DNA from: Ascoidea rubescens DSM 1968
Taxonomy: Eukaryota > Ascomycota > Saccharomycetes > Ascoideales > Ascoideaceae
Reading direction: 5' to 3'
Assembly: GCF_001661345.1 (NCBI RefSeq)
Contig: NW_017962913.1
Span: 67,428-131,427 of the forward strand
Length of the DNA stretch: 64,000 nt
A program made the translations under genes and the position numbers. The notes under the pieces were generated by a model that ran no database searches, was not told the origin of the DNA, and saw only the letters and a list, made by a program, of their open reading frames with translations. Below are positions 1 to 10,947 of the stretch, piece by piece. Positions within the stretch are counted from its first letter, which is position 1; each line of letters starts with the position of its first letter.

Positions 1-1821
1 CGAAATAAGATAAACATCATAATCAATGCCTAAAATATCCATTCTCGTTAAGATTTCTTCCATTTTATCATATTTTTTACTTCGACCGTACATTTTAACA
101 AAGACTAAATATAAACTAGGGCCAATTTCAGGAATAAATCCTTTATCTTCTTCTGATAATGCATTTCCTTTTTCAAAAAGATATTTAATATTTGTGTTTT
201 TAAAAACTCCTTTACAAATTTCAGAAAATTTAGGATTAAGAATGTTTAACTCTTTTCTTTTTTCTGGAGTCAATGATAAAATGTACGATTTTTCCATTTC
301 AGATTTTAAGCTTTCAAGTTCTTTTAGTCTTCCAAGAGATCCCAATGTCTTTAATACTACTTGGAAATGCTTTGAAGAAGGTTTGATCCCTTTTTTAACC
401 ATGTTCATTAACAATTTCATTTGTTCTTGAGATTCTTCAACTTTTCCTAGCTTTTTTAGCCAAATTTCAAAAAACTGTTCTTGTTCTTTAAATAATTCGG
501 ATTTATTGAGGCGATAATCGTCAAATATACCCAATATTATTTCAGCCCTTTTCTTTAAATGGTCATTGGCATCGTATTCCTTTAATGCATTTTTTAATAG
601 AGGTTTCAAAATCTCTAGTAAATCGTATTTCAATGATAAGAACAATATTTTTAATTTAGTAAAACTTTCCTGTTCAAAATCAATGGTTTTGTCATTGATA
701 AGATACCGATCAACTAATCTATAAGCAAGGTATTCTTTTTGTTCAAAATTTGATGATAATATCAAGTTTAACAAATGAACAAACTGTTCCATATTAACTC
801 TTTTTTGTGAATTCAAACTCTCAAAATACTTATCACTATCTTGCGCTCTAACCAACTCTTTATCTTCCCAATCAACTGGATTCTTTTCAAGCAATTGTAT
901 TGTTTTTTGGATATAAACAAACGCAGATTTATTATCATTCATATTCAAATAAATTTCAATAAATTTTAAACATAAAGAAGGATTTAAATATTCTGATTTG
1001 AAAACCTTCTGAGTCAATTGTGATAGTTGTTCGGCCTTGACCATTTGATTTGATTCTAAAAAAAATGAAACAGCTAGCTCAAAATACCATCGAAAAGTTT
1101 TAGCCTCTGAGTCATCAGTGAACCTTTTGACCCATTCAGCTTCAGCTTCATCATACTTTTTATTTTTAATCAATGTATCCATAAAAATACACCAGTTAAT
1201 ATTGTCCAAAATCATACCAGGAATTTTAATATAGGCTTTATAAACATATTCTAAAAGACTATTCTTTTCATTTGCTGGATTTAATATTTTAGCCAAATGA
1301 GAAGCTTGTTGTAGTTCTTTAATGTCAAAATTTGGAAGTATTGGCCTTCTATTCAAATTCTTGAAAAAATGAAGATAAATAATTGAAACGTTTTTATATT
1401 TTTTGATTGTTTCAACGTCCTTCTTTATTTCTTTTGCTTTATTTTCGAGATCTTCCTGGTCGTTTATATCTTCATCAATCTCGGAGATTTTGTAGGATTT
1501 GATAAATTTGATGGAATCAACCATGCATTTATTTAAAATGCCCAATATTATGGAATTTCTTTCATCCACATCACCACAATTTGCCAATTTTAGTTTATAA
1601 AAAGCGATCTGATTATCTGATAAATTCAAGCTATGTAATAGTTTAAAATCGTTGTCCTTGTGTATTAAAAGCTCGGTTCTAGCTGTCTGGCCATTGGGAC
1701 ATTGTCTCAAGTTTCTCCTAAAAGTTGATATCGAAGTTGCTTTCCAATGAGAGAGGCTCTTCCAAACTGGAACATATCTGCTCAAACGATGAGATAACAA
1801 TATCGAAGTGGTCTTCAACAT
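1..1821 (-). CDS. Mitochondrial PPR-like protein, 3' end missing (partial)
   Basis: The minus strand is open from an ATG at 1821 to the left edge of the window, giving 607 residues with no stop, so the gene is cut by the window border. The N-terminus is rich in Arg, Ser and Leu with no acidic residues (MLKTTSILLSHRLSRYVPVW), as expected for a mitochondrial presequence. The visible C-terminal half is helical, with segments that look like degenerate pentatricopeptide repeats, for example around residues 572-605 (GRSKKYDKMEEILTRMDILG) and around 475-500. I infer an organellar RNA-binding protein acting in mitochondrial mRNA maturation, stability or translation, as known for yeast PPR proteins such as Pet309 or Ccm1. 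I cannot say which one. It is divergent from RRP14, sharing about 205 bp of upstream DNA. Confidence 0.7.
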   Translation of the reverse strand, partial: MLKTTSILLSHRLSRYVPVWKSLSHWKATSISTFRRNLRQCPNGQTARTELLIHKDNDFKLLHSLNLSDNQIAFYKLKLANCGDVDERNSIILGILNKCMVDSIKFIKSYKISEIDEDINDQEDLENKAKEIKKDVETIKKYKNVSIIYLHFFKNLNRRPILPNFDIKELQQASHLAKILNPANEKNSLLEYVYKAYIKIPGMILDNINWCIFMDTLIKNKKYDEAEAEWVKRFTDDSEAKTFRWYFELAVSFFLESNQMVKAEQLSQLTQKVFKSEYLNPSLCLKFIEIYLNMNDNKSAFVYIQKTIQLLEKNPVDWEDKELVRAQDSDKYFESLNSQKRVNMEQFVHLLNLILSSNFEQKEYLAYRLVDRYLINDKTIDFEQESFTKLKILFLSLKYDLLEILKPLLKNALKEYDANDHLKKRAEIILGIFDDYRLNKSELFKEQEQFFEIWLKKLGKVEESQEQMKLLMNMVKKGIKPSSKHFQVVLKTLGSLGRLKELESLKSEMEKSYILSLTPEKRKELNILNPKFSEICKGVFKNTNIKYLFEKGNALSEEDKGFIPEIGPSLYLVFVKMYGRSKKYDKMEEILTRMDILGIDYDVYLIS

Positions 1822-1908
1822 TAGTTAAATGTGGTGATGATCTTTCATTTTGAAATACCAAATTGAGAAAATCAATCAAAAACCGTTTTTAAACTTTTGT
1901 GATCGGAG

Positions 1909-1945
1909 AAAAAAAAATTTTTGTAGAAATTGCGAAAAAATTTTC
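1909..1945. promoter_or_regulatory. Two RRPE-like motifs upstream of RRP14
   Basis: Two A-run/T-run motifs, AAAAAAAAATTTTTG at 1909-1923 and GAAAAAATTTTC at 1934-1945, lie 80-120 bp upstream of the RRP14 ATG. They match the rRNA processing element core (AAAAATTTT) found in yeast ribosome-biogenesis promoters. In AT-rich DNA such motifs also arise by chance; their pairing and position in front of a ribosome-biogenesis gene is the supporting argument. Confidence 0.45.
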
Positions 1946-2026
1946 CACTACGATTTTCAGAAGAATTGAAATATTGCAATCTTATTGTTGATCTTCCTCG
2001 AGTATTATTGTATATCGCAGAGTAAA

Positions 2027-3492
2027 ATGAACAATTCTTTAGAAGTATGTTTGATTCGGTTGTCCTGTGTTTTTGCGGATCACTCTAACAAGTCTTTTTA
2101 ATCTTGGTTGGGGTTTTTTAGGAACGTTTGAAACAAAATTCATCTGCTTTTGATGGCTTATTGTCGTTGATACCTGCTAAATATTATTATGATGAGAACA
2201 CTTTGAACCAGTGGCAACAAAAGAAGCAATCGAGGAATGAAAAGCAGAAAAACAAAAGAGCCAAATTGAACCTGGAAAACGTTGGAGAAGTGGTTGATGG
2301 TTCTAGTGCTGCTGAAGTGCTAAGAAAGAGAAGTGAGAATGCAAAAGCTTTGATAATTCCTGGTACGGGCGATAAAAAGATTCAGAGAAGAAATAGCTTC
2401 AGAAACAGGGGAAAAACTACTCGCACAGAGATTGACGAAAATGATAAAAAAGAACTCGCTAATGGTCATAAAAATACAGAAGAAAATCCTGATAAAAGCC
2501 TTGATAGCACCGAAAGGGAGAAAATAAACAAAAACTCAATTGAGAAACCAATTGAAAATAAAAAAAATGAAAACGACGAAGGGTCTGACGAGAGCATAGT
2601 ATATGACGATCAAGGAAACGAAATAAAAGCAGAAGACTCAAAAATAAATAATAGCGATCAGCTGAATAAAAAACCGGTGGAAGATTCAGCAGAGAAGAAA
2701 GAAAAAATTGCAAAATTGAAAGAAAAATTACAGTTGCAAATACAAAATTTGCAGAAGAAAAGACATGCCCCAGGATCTGGAGTAGAAGGGGCAGCGAAAT
2801 CACGACAACAAATATTGGAACAGCGTCAAAAACGGGATAAAAGAATAAAAGATTTAAAAAGAAAAAGAGAAGAAATGGAAGAAGATGATGTAAAAGATAA
2901 TGATTCAGGTTCTAGTTCTGATTCAGGTTCTAGTTCTGATTCAGACCCTGATCCAGATTCAGATCTTAAAATAGAGGACAGTGCAATGTTTTCTAACATT
3001 GTTTTCAACGATGGAGATAAAGTGACTTCAGATTTATCTAATTTGAGGAAAGGTAGCTTTAAGAAAAAAGGGCCTGCAAATAAAGATTTCAAAGCACATC
3101 TTAAACTTCTTCAAAATCAGAAACTGAAAAAATCATCATTAGATCTGAGCAAAAAAGAGGAACTTGAGGAGAATCAAAAATGGAATAAAGCAATGCGACA
3201 GCTTGAAGGTGTAAAGGTTAAAGATAATGAACAATTGTTAAAAAAAGCCATTAAAAGGAAAGAACAGAAGAAAAAGAAGTCCGAGAAGCAGTGGAAAGAA
3301 AGAAACCAAAACGTCACTGATACAATTGCTGCTAGACAGAAGAAAAGAGAGGAAAATCTACAGCTAAGAAGAGAAAACAAGGGCAAAAAACGCTCGAAAC
3401 AGGTAAAGCTAAAAAAATTTAATACAAATTCTAAGCCAAAGCGGGCAGGCTTTGAAGGAGGTCGTTCAAAGTTCAAAAATAAGAAACAGTAG
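2027..3492 (+). CDS. RRP14: Rrp14/SURF6 ribosome biogenesis protein (spliced, intron 2045-2121)
   Basis: Nucleolar protein of the SURF6 family, needed for assembly of both ribosomal subunits in yeast. An ATG at 2027 opens MNNSLE, then GTATGT begins an intron at 2045 that ends with TTTTTTAG at 2121. Exon 2 resumes in frame as ERLKQNSSAFDGLLSLIPAKYYYDE, the conserved Rrp14 N-terminus, and this join is what decides the start. The spliced product is 462 residues. The centre has a Ser/Asp-rich acidic tract (nucleotides 2905-2965), and the last ~180 residues form the basic, Lys-rich SURF6 region (WNKAMRQLEGVKVKDN). It ends in a lysine-rich tail typical of nucleolar proteins. It is convergent with SSQ1, about 300 bp apart. 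Confidence 0.9.
2045..2121 (+). other. Spliceosomal intron in RRP14
   Basis: The 77-nt intron has a consensus yeast donor (GTATGT), a CTCTAAC branch-point-like motif at 2083-2089 (two differences from TACTAAC) and a T-rich stretch leading to TTTTTTAG. Branch A to acceptor is about 33 nt. Removing it joins codon 6 to codon 7 in phase 0 and restores the conserved N-terminus. It is the only intron I can support in the window. Confidence 0.85.
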
Positions 3493-3796
3493 CAAAATAT
3501 ATATTGAAAATGAATGAGTAAATAAAGAAAAGAAAAGAAAAGACAATCTTATTATATTATAGTACAGAAGATACATATTAAGATCCGGCTATTATATAAT
3601 TATGTACAATGAATTTTGAATATTACATTAGATATTAGAAATCTCATACAAACTCTGCATCCAATTATGCAGCAAACCATGTAAAATTCAAAAAAAAAGA
3701 GGGAAAAAAATGGTATCAAAATGGCATCAAAACAAACAAAACGAATAAACAAAATGGACATGCATTTTAGATTGTTATCGGTTCTGTTGATTTAAA
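3493..3796. other. Convergent 3' intergenic region RRP14-SSQ1
   Basis: AT-rich spacer between two converging genes. It holds short AAAAGA repeats just after the RRP14 stop and several TATATA-like polyadenylation-type stretches. No gene or RNA is visible. Confidence 0.6.
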
Positions 3797-5992
3797 TTAT
3801 TTTTTATCTTTGGAGTGTTTTTTTTGCTCTGCAGCTATCATTGAAAATACCTTTGCATTTAAACCATGAAGCTCTTGAGTTTTACTGTCAATTTCAGCAC
3901 TTGTTAGATTAGAAGTGTCCTCTTCATTTTCATTTCTAACAATTGAAATAATTTTCTTTAAAGAATCAATCTTGTTCTTCAACTCATTAAAATTATCCTT
4001 TAAAAGTTGATTGTCGGAATTCAAAACAACATTTTTGAAATAGTTTAATGCATGTTCATAATCAGAACAATACAAATCAGATTTTGTTGCCTGCTCAATT
4101 TTGATTTTGCGGGATTGATCGATATCCTTAAATTTTTCGGCATCTTTAATCATTTTATTAACTTCTTTCTCAGATAAACCAGAAGAGCCATCAACCATTA
4201 TAGAAGAGTCTTTGCCGGTTTGTTTATCCTTTGCAGATACTTTTAAAATACCATCGACATCAATATCAAACATTACCTCGATTTGTGGAGTACCCTTTGG
4301 TGCAACAGGAATATCGGACAATTTGAAATTGCCAATTAATTTGTTGTGTTTGACCAAAGTTCTCTCTCCTTGATAGACTCTAATTTCGACGCCTGTTTGG
4401 CCATCAACGCCGGTGGAAAAAATTTGAGTCTTTTTTGTAGGAATGGTTGTGTTTCTTGGAATTATTGGAGCAAATATACCACCATAAGATTCAATACCCA
4501 AGGAGAGTGGAGTTATATCTAACAATAAAACGTCTTTAATGGCTCCAGATAAAACAGCGCCTTGAATAGCAGCTCCAAGAGCAACAGCCTCATCAGGATT
4601 AACTGAGTGTTTTGGTTGTTTACCAAAAAACCCTTCGACAGAATCTTTAACTTGAGGCATTCTAGTCATACCACCAACTAAAATAATTTCGTCCATATCT
4701 TCTGGTTCCAAGTCAGCGTCTTTCAAAGCCTTTTTAACTGCTACTAAAGTTTTATCAATCAAAGGCTGAGTTAAATCTGTTAATTTTTTAGAAGTTAAAG
4801 GATAATTCAAGTGAATTGAGTCCTTTATAAAAGGAATACTAATTTCAACATTTTCTTTTTTATCTAGCTCAATTTTAGCATTTTCTGAAGCTTCTTTGAT
4901 TCTTTGTACTGATATATGATCGTTTGAAAGGTCGAGATTTTTTTCTTTTTTCAAATAAGATAGAACATTATTTAAAATGATATTATCAAAATCTTCTCCA
5001 CCTAAATGAGTATCGCCGTTAGTTGATCTAACTTCGATAACACTGCTTTCGATATCTAGAATAGATATATCAAAAGTTCCACCACCGAGATCATAAACAG
5101 CAAAATAGCCACTTTTTTTTTTATTTAAACCGTAAGCTAAAGCTGCTGCTGTTGGCTCATTTATAACTCTTAAAACGTTCAAGCCAGCTAGCTTTCCAGC
5201 TGTTTTGGTTGCGGTTCTTTGAGAGTCATTAAAGTAAGCAGGAACAGTTATTACAGCATTTCTAACTGGTTTGTTTAGCTTTGATTCGGCAGTTTGTTTC
5301 AATCTGCTTAGTATAAAGCTTGCAATTTGGGAAGGAGAAAAGGATAAATTGTTAAAAGAGGTCCTGACCCATGCATCGCCATTTGAATGCTCAACAATGT
5401 TATAAGGCAAGTTATGTAAATCTCTTTGGACCTCTCTATCTTGAAATTTTCTTCCAATTAATCTTTTGGTGACATGAAAGGTGTTTTCTGAGTTGATAAT
5501 TGATTGTCTCTTTGCAGGTTCGCCTACTATCACATTATATTTGGAGTTATCTTTAATCTGACTACTAGTACTATTGTTACTATTGTTACTATTATTACTA
5601 TTATTACTATTATTACTATTATTAGTATCGTTAGTTGGTTGGAGAATTGACACAACCGATGGCGTTGTTTTGAAACCCTGATCATTCTCTATAATTTCTG
5701 GCGAAGAATAATTCTTTTCTAGAACAGCAACGGCTGAATTGGTTGTGCCCAAGTCAATTCCAATTACAGTTGGATGTTGTTCATTTTCGTTTATGATATT
5801 GTTTTGAACAGGATTAGTATGAAGCAAGTTGATCAGTTTGAAAATTGTATCGTTCTTGTTCAAACCATTAGAAAAACCATTGCTGGATGAAAAGTTCAAA
5901 AATCTTTTGAAGTGATACAAGCTTCTCAACGAATGGACTAGTAGAGGTTTAGAAGGAACAGATAGTGACCTTGCTATCGACAGAGACAACAT
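3797..5992 (-). CDS. SSQ1: Specialised mitochondrial Hsp70 (Ssq1-type)
   Basis: Matrix Hsp70 of 731 residues. It has the ATPase signatures [31 protein letters not shown] and [20 protein letters not shown], then a substrate-binding domain. Several segments match Ssq1 better than the general chaperone Ssc1 as I recall them: [48 protein letters not shown] and [15 protein letters not shown]. Ssq1 works with Jac1 to transfer Fe-S clusters from Isu. ATG at 5992 is chosen; the frame is open a little further but only from a TTG. The N-terminus is a basic presequence. An Asn/Ser repeat (nucleotides about 5563-5630, nine-base unit) lies in the early ATPase domain and makes the protein longer than the ~657 residues of the S. 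cerevisiae protein. A plain Ssc1 paralogue is the alternative. Confidence 0.8.
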   Translation of the reverse strand: MLSLSIARSLSVPSKPLLVHSLRSLYHFKRFLNFSSSNGFSNGLNKNDTIFKLINLLHTNPVQNNIINENEQHPTVIGIDLGTTNSAVAVLEKNYSSPEIIENDQGFKTTPSVVSILQPTNDTNNSNNSNNSNNSNNSNNSTSSQIKDNSKYNVIVGEPAKRQSIINSENTFHVTKRLIGRKFQDREVQRDLHNLPYNIVEHSNGDAWVRTSFNNLSFSPSQIASFILSRLKQTAESKLNKPVRNAVITVPAYFNDSQRTATKTAGKLAGLNVLRVINEPTAAALAYGLNKKKSGYFAVYDLGGGTFDISILDIESSVIEVRSTNGDTHLGGEDFDNIILNNVLSYLKKEKNLDLSNDHISVQRIKEASENAKIELDKKENVEISIPFIKDSIHLNYPLTSKKLTDLTQPLIDKTLVAVKKALKDADLEPEDMDEIILVGGMTRMPQVKDSVEGFFGKQPKHSVNPDEAVALGAAIQGAVLSGAIKDVLLLDITPLSLGIESYGGIFAPIIPRNTTIPTKKTQIFSTGVDGQTGVEIRVYQGERTLVKHNKLIGNFKLSDIPVAPKGTPQIEVMFDIDVDGILKVSAKDKQTGKDSSIMVDGSSGLSEKEVNKMIKDAEKFKDIDQSRKIKIEQATKSDLYCSDYEHALNYFKNVVLNSDNQLLKDNFNELKNKIDSLKKIISIVRNENEEDTSNLTSAEIDSKTQELHGLNAKVFSMIAAEQKKHSKDKK
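5563..5630. repeat. Nine-base tandem repeat coding Asn-Asn-Ser in SSQ1
   Basis: About six tandem copies of a unit like ACTATTATT on the plus strand, encoding repeated Asn-Asn-Ser on the minus strand. The frame is preserved, so it is a coding minisatellite in the ATPase domain of SSQ1, probably in a surface loop. Confidence 0.8.
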
Positions 5993-6307
5993 TCTTATCA
6001 ACAATAGATCTTAAAGAGTAGTAATGGAAGAAGTGAGAGGTTTGCAACTAATAAATGACCACCATACACAGTAGTTAAGACCGGCTTGCTGATTCAAGAC
6101 GGACATCCTATTTGAGCTATATATGGATTTCGCGCTGAACTTTTGCAACGAAAATTTTCAGCGAAAACTTTTGTCGAAAACACTGCAATGCATGATGTAT
6201 GCGTGTGTATACATACATCTAAATGCATGTATCAAAACGCGTACTCTACATGACCCAACTCTCTGGTGCAATTAAGACTGTTGTTTGTGTCTGAAGCTTT
6301 ATTGATA
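5993..6307. other. SSQ1 upstream / MID1 downstream spacer
   Basis: About 315 bp between the SSQ1 start and the MID1 stop, both on the minus strand. It has alternating purine-pyrimidine stretches around 6185-6235 (TGCATG, TATACATACAT). No defined regulatory site or RNA gene is recognised. Confidence 0.5.
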
Positions 6308-8221
6308 TCATATTTGGTAGATTGCAACAATGAAAAGACTGACAAAGATATGAAGGTGGTTGATGAGAAGTCGTTTGGCTGCGCTTGTCAGTAGTTTGCC
6401 TACAAAATTGCACGTAGCGTAGTCTTTGTCCTCGTCCCAAAAGTAGCTTAGTTTGACTGTGCTGTTTTTGCCAGGACATTGAAATCCAAACGATGCTGGA
6501 CAGTCTCGTGGTAAAGCATAACACATGTTTAAACATGGTAGTATCTCAAAATACTCTTGTGGTTTAACCAACTCGTTGATGTGTTCTAATCTCGACTTTC
6601 CCACCTCTCTTTTTTTGTATTCTGCCCGAGTTTCAGTCGTGCATCTTGGTATAGTGACTGCACATAACCAATCCTTATAAGATTGTGCACAATCCTCGCA
6701 TGTTAAAATCGGTGAAAATCTTTCTTCTTTTTTCACTTGACATGGCTCTTGTTGCAAATTTTTCTCAAAATTTTCAAATATTGATTTCGCATAATTGTCA
6801 TAAAATTCTGGTAAAGTCATGTTGTCACTATCAATTGTAGATGAATTTCTTGCTAGAGGGACATTAGGATATATTGTTGATGCTGGGACTGTATATGCTA
6901 TATCTGAGCAAAATTCCAAATCATAAATCAATTGACATGAGTTACTCGATTTGGTCTCAAACACAAAATGATTAAACACCACTCCACCAAGTGTTCCATT
7001 GAAATTCTGCAACGAATAAACAATGTACTTTGTTGATGCATTTAATCCATCCAAGTAGAATTGTTTTTTAAATAAACCCCCTCTTCTTGTAAAACTAGTT
7101 TGCATATCGCTAGTTTTGTACAACGAGGGATTATTCTTGACTGCACACCAACTTCTATTTAGCCCATTGAATTGGTATTCCCCAAAGGAAGAATTGTCAC
7201 TGTATTTATAAACATAGATATCATAATCTGATGCTGATTCTAATGATGTTGTTATTTCCAGGAAGTCACTACTATCTGTATGATTTGTAACTTCTGATAA
7301 ATTCCCAGTTGAAAATAATGTTGATGTGTCGTCTGTGTCCACTAATGAAATCCAGTTTCTATCATCCCATTGATAAATTAAATTGGATTGCGATGCACCA
7401 ATCTGATACGACCACACTTCATCTTCATCAATGTAATCAAGATCTGGTGCCTTAACTAAAATATAAAGCGTAATATACGTTTCAGTTAGATTGTTTGGCA
7501 TTTCATGAGTCGCTAGATCCTGCATATATCCATATTCAAATGATTTTTTTGAATATTCACTTTTTGAAAGACTTGATATATTTGCAAACAAGTTTACATT
7601 AAAACTAAAATAAACTTCCAATGCTGTAGATGAATCATCAATGTCTTCGTTTTTAAATCCTGACGGTAAAGAACAAATATTTCCAGATAAAAAAATTAAA
7701 ACATGATAATATGATGATAATCCTGTGGATTTGGTATTAACATTAAACTGATAATACTTTGTTTGATTTTTGGCGATATTATCACTGATAGGCTCCCAAT
7801 CAGAGATTGTATCTGCATCATCTTGATTAGTTCCTGAATCCAATAGAGATTTTTCGACAAGTAAATGAGTTATGTTGTCACTAATAATTTTATTTTCATC
7901 AAAATCATAAGTCTGGAGATCATCCTGAATATCATCCTCAAAATTGTTTCTTTGACCATCATCAAATGCTGACAATGCCAGTTTTATATTTTGACATGTA
8001 ATATATTCGTTGATTCCATAATTGGCTAGTATTCTATTGCAATCTAATAATACACATTTATTGCTAATGGAACCTAAATTCACTGAGTAACTTGTATAGC
8101 AATATTGCCAAAGCTCATTTTCGATAGCATTATAGGAGTAGCCTGAATAACTAAATTTGATGAGACAGAATAGAAGTACTAGCACGTAATAGTTCACTAC
8201 TTGGACAATATTAGAACCCAT
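6308..8221 (-). CDS. MID1: Mid1 stretch-activated calcium channel subunit
   Basis: Plasma-membrane/ER Mid1 protein, regulatory partner of the Cch1 calcium channel; it supports calcium entry during mating, stress and hyphal growth. It has 637 residues (548 in S. cerevisiae). The N-terminal hydrophobic stretch (residues about 6-25, QVVNYYVLVLLFCLIKFSYS) is a signal sequence. The long middle part is extracellular-like, with many N-glycosylation sequons. The diagnostic part is the Cys-rich C-terminal domain: CEDCAQSYKDWLCAVTIPRC, then LPCLNMCYALPRDCPASFGF and CNFVG. A short hydrophobic tail (LHIFVSLFIVAIYQI) ends the protein. The ATG at 8221 directly precedes the signal peptide. Confidence 0.9.
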   Translation of the reverse strand: MGSNIVQVVNYYVLVLLFCLIKFSYSGYSYNAIENELWQYCYTSYSVNLGSISNKCVLLDCNRILANYGINEYITCQNIKLALSAFDDGQRNNFEDDIQDDLQTYDFDENKIISDNITHLLVEKSLLDSGTNQDDADTISDWEPISDNIAKNQTKYYQFNVNTKSTGLSSYYHVLIFLSGNICSLPSGFKNEDIDDSSTALEVYFSFNVNLFANISSLSKSEYSKKSFEYGYMQDLATHEMPNNLTETYITLYILVKAPDLDYIDEDEVWSYQIGASQSNLIYQWDDRNWISLVDTDDTSTLFSTGNLSEVTNHTDSSDFLEITTSLESASDYDIYVYKYSDNSSFGEYQFNGLNRSWCAVKNNPSLYKTSDMQTSFTRRGGLFKKQFYLDGLNASTKYIVYSLQNFNGTLGGVVFNHFVFETKSSNSCQLIYDLEFCSDIAYTVPASTIYPNVPLARNSSTIDSDNMTLPEFYDNYAKSIFENFEKNLQQEPCQVKKEERFSPILTCEDCAQSYKDWLCAVTIPRCTTETRAEYKKREVGKSRLEHINELVKPQEYFEILPCLNMCYALPRDCPASFGFQCPGKNSTVKLSYFWDEDKDYATCNFVGKLLTSAAKRLLINHLHIFVSLFIVAIYQI

Positions 8222-8532
8222 TTATCTATCCTTTACACCAATACCATTAATTAGCTTTTTATTTATCTATTTTTCCTGGGATGCGACAGATGATGATTTC
8301 GCATAGAAAGATTATTAGATCAAGTTTGAGAAACCTGAAATTAGGATTTATCCGTTTCAACTTTAAAGCACATGAAAGTGATCAGAGAAAGCTACAGTTG
8401 TAGTACATGTTAAATATGGCTACAAAGAAATGCAAAGATCAATAATTGTTTAGATTTTGTTTAGATGTTGTTTAGATTTTGTAGCTATACTATATATGAA
8501 GGTTTGGAAAAACATAAAAAGGGCCATGACAA
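8222..8532. other. MID1 upstream / ASN1 downstream spacer
   Basis: About 310 bp between same-strand genes. Three similar 13-15 base direct repeats (TTTAGATTTTGT or TTTAGATGTTGT) sit at about 8450-8482. No other structure is seen. Confidence 0.5.
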
Positions 8533-10263
8533 TTAGTTTTCCTCAATTTCTTTGACATGGTCTTTATGAGTCTTCTGGTATCTACCAGAGGGATCCTCGT
8601 TGCAACCCCATTCAGCCTTTGGAACCCATCTCATGACAGTGTCAGCAGCAGCCTTTTGAGGAAACAAGTCATCAAATAAGCATCTGTACCAGTAGGCCTC
8701 CTTTGTGGTTGGAATATCATCGCCCCAGTGAGGTTTTGGGTTATTGAATTCTTCGTCGGAAACTTTGAGCTCAGAAGTGTCCTTCAAACAGTCAATCCAA
8801 CCGTAACCAACACCATCAGAGAATTGTTCTTTTTGTCTCCATAAGATTTCTTCAGGTAAGTAAGGCTTAAGGTCGGGCTCACCTGTGGTATCAAAGGCCT
8901 TACGTAATATGTATTTTTCAATTCTTTGTTTGTTGATCAATTTTTCTTTTGGATCAATGTTGAGGGTCAATTCCAAGAAGTTCTTGTCTAAGAAAGGAAC
9001 TCTTGCTTCAAGACCCCAAGCCATTGTGGACTTGTTAGCTCTAAGACAATCGGCCAAATGCAAGTTCTTAACTCTTTTGATACATTCAGTGTGGAATTCT
9101 TCTGGAGATGGAGCAGAAGCAAAATAAAGATAACCACCAAATATTTCATCAGAACCTTCACCAGATAGAACCATTTTGACACCTTGTGCTTTGATTTTTC
9201 TACTTAAAAGATACATTGGAGTTGAAGCTCTGATGGTTGTGACATCATAGGTTTCCAAGTGGTAAATAACATCAGACAAAGCATCTAGACCTTCTTCGAG
9301 AGTGAAATGGTGCTCATGATGAACAGTACCGATATATTTGGCGACTTTTTTAGCAGCAATCAAATCTGGAGCTCCAGGCAAGCCAACAGCAAAAGAATGT
9401 AATTTGGACCAACCAGTGTAACGAAGGTTACCTTCGTCATCAATACCGGCCAAAACTTCATTAGCATCAATTTCTTCGTCAGTGTTAACTGCAGCAGCAG
9501 CCTTAGCAGTTTCTCTTGCAGCAACTGAAGCAATTAAAGAAGAATCTAAACCACCGGATAATAAGACACCAAAAGGAACATCGGCCATTAATCTTTTCCT
9601 AACGGCTAGTTCAAGAGTTTGCCTTAATTTTTTATAGTCAATAGGTGTGGAAGGAATTTTGTCTTGATCCCACCATGTAGGTTTGAAATACCTTGTTATC
9701 TTATCTGTTTTGGAGTCGTAAACGTGGCCTGGGGGGAAGGCAATTATATCATCACAGTCATCGACAAGACATTTCAATTCGGAAGAAAAGAAAACACTTT
9801 TAGGGTTTTTAGAAGATCTGCCCATATAAAGAGTAATGACACCAATTGGGTCTCTTGCAGCTATAATTCTGTCGTTTTTGGAATCGTAGAGAGCAAAGGC
9901 AAACATACCATCCAAATAGGTTGGACATTCAATGTCGTATTTTTGGAATAAGGGGATAATTGGTTCACAATCACTTAAAGATTTGTATTGGTAATCTGGA
10001 CATTCAACGGTTCTTAAGTGGATATGGTTATAAATTTCACCATTGACAGTCAAGGATAAAGATTTGTCTGGAGAAGTTATTGGTTGAGCACCAGAATCTA
10101 AACCAACAATAGCCAAACGTTCATGGGTTAGAATGGAATTGTTTTGAATGATGTTACCAGACCAATCAGGACCTCTGTGACGAATCAATTTGGACAACTT
10201 CAAAGCCTTTGGCTTGAATTGGTTGACGTTGGGATGATTATAACAAGCAAAAATACCACACAT
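8533..10263 (-). CDS. ASN1: Asparagine synthetase (glutamine-hydrolysing)
   Basis: Cytosolic enzyme making asparagine from aspartate, glutamine and ATP. The 576-residue protein matches the family's usual ~572. Met1-Cys2 ([11 protein letters not shown]) supplies the catalytic Cys2 of the class II glutaminase domain; [15 protein letters not shown] and NGEIYNH follow. The synthetase domain carries the ATP pyrophosphatase loop [15 protein letters not shown] and [17 protein letters not shown]. cerevisiae has two near-identical genes, ASN1 and ASN2, so the symbol here means the single orthologue seen. Two perfect Gcn4 sites upstream fit general amino-acid control. Confidence 0.95.
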   Translation of the reverse strand: MCGIFACYNHPNVNQFKPKALKLSKLIRHRGPDWSGNIIQNNSILTHERLAIVGLDSGAQPITSPDKSLSLTVNGEIYNHIHLRTVECPDYQYKSLSDCEPIIPLFQKYDIECPTYLDGMFAFALYDSKNDRIIAARDPIGVITLYMGRSSKNPKSVFFSSELKCLVDDCDDIIAFPPGHVYDSKTDKITRYFKPTWWDQDKIPSTPIDYKKLRQTLELAVRKRLMADVPFGVLLSGGLDSSLIASVAARETAKAAAAVNTDEEIDANEVLAGIDDEGNLRYTGWSKLHSFAVGLPGAPDLIAAKKVAKYIGTVHHEHHFTLEEGLDALSDVIYHLETYDVTTIRASTPMYLLSRKIKAQGVKMVLSGEGSDEIFGGYLYFASAPSPEEFHTECIKRVKNLHLADCLRANKSTMAWGLEARVPFLDKNFLELTLNIDPKEKLINKQRIEKYILRKAFDTTGEPDLKPYLPEEILWRQKEQFSDGVGYGWIDCLKDTSELKVSDEEFNNPKPHWGDDIPTTKEAYWYRCLFDDLFPQKAAADTVMRWVPKAEWGCNEDPSGRYQKTHKDHVKEIEEN

Positions 10264-10565
10264 CGAGGAAAATTGAGTATAATATATGGATTAAATGGGA
10301 TGAATAGAAAGAAGGATCTTTTGTTTTGAGAGATTTAATTTAATTTGGCAGGAATATTAAATTAGAATGAATAGTTGTAAAATATAGAGCAAATCTGAAA
10401 AAGATTAATAACCAGAAGGAATAAGCCAGAAAAAAAAAACACCAATAAATACCAGTAAATAAAACAAGAGAGAATATGGAATATATATATGAATTTGATT
10501 TGATTTGATTTGATAGAGGGATATCTCAGAAACTTCGTAAATAGATAGGTTTGATGGAGGCTCTT

Positions 10566-10572
10566 TGAGTCA
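10566..10572. promoter_or_regulatory. Gcn4 site TGAGTCA upstream of ASN1 (proximal)
   Basis: Perfect TGAGTCA, the Gcn4/AP-1 type core, about 300 bp upstream of the ASN1 ATG. Asparagine synthetase genes are known Gcn4 targets. Confidence 0.65.
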
Positions 10573-10788
10573 TAAACGCAGGAATAGATAACAGCACCAG
10601 AGTACTCAGCAGAAACAGACAAGCAGAAACACCAGTAAGAGAACAGTAAGAGAATAGCTCGATCCAACAGCTCCAGCAGCAGTGTTCTGGTGGGCTCGAT
10701 GCCCTGTTATCTCTTGAAAAGTTTTCCAGCATATAATCCTGCTCCCGTCTCGGGCCAATCACAGCGTGCACCCACGGTCCCACCACAA

Positions 10789-10795
10789 TGAGTCA
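10789..10795. promoter_or_regulatory. Gcn4 site TGAGTCA upstream of ASN1 (distal)
   Basis: Second perfect TGAGTCA, about 525 bp upstream of the ASN1 ATG. A pair of exact sites in one promoter makes general amino-acid control likely. Confidence 0.55.
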
Positions 10796-10947
10796 CTATC
10801 GAAAGCCACCCACGCCGCTGGCGACACGCACGGACCCGCTCTGATTAGCCCAAGAGCTGGTTGTTTTAAGTTTCCATTGGCATCGCGTTGGGGTGGGTTT
10901 ATGCGCATCTATACCGCTATATACTGCTATATACCGCTTCCAGCTGC

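Larger units (their letters stand above)
10264..10947. other. ASN1 upstream region with GC-richer island
   Basis: About 680 bp between ASN1 and the stop of LEU4. The ASN1-proximal 250 bp is A/T-rich with a TTTGA-type pentamer repeat (about 10492-10514). From about 10560 to 10947 composition becomes clearly GC-richer. The Gcn4 motifs are listed separately. No gene is supported here. Confidence 0.55.
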
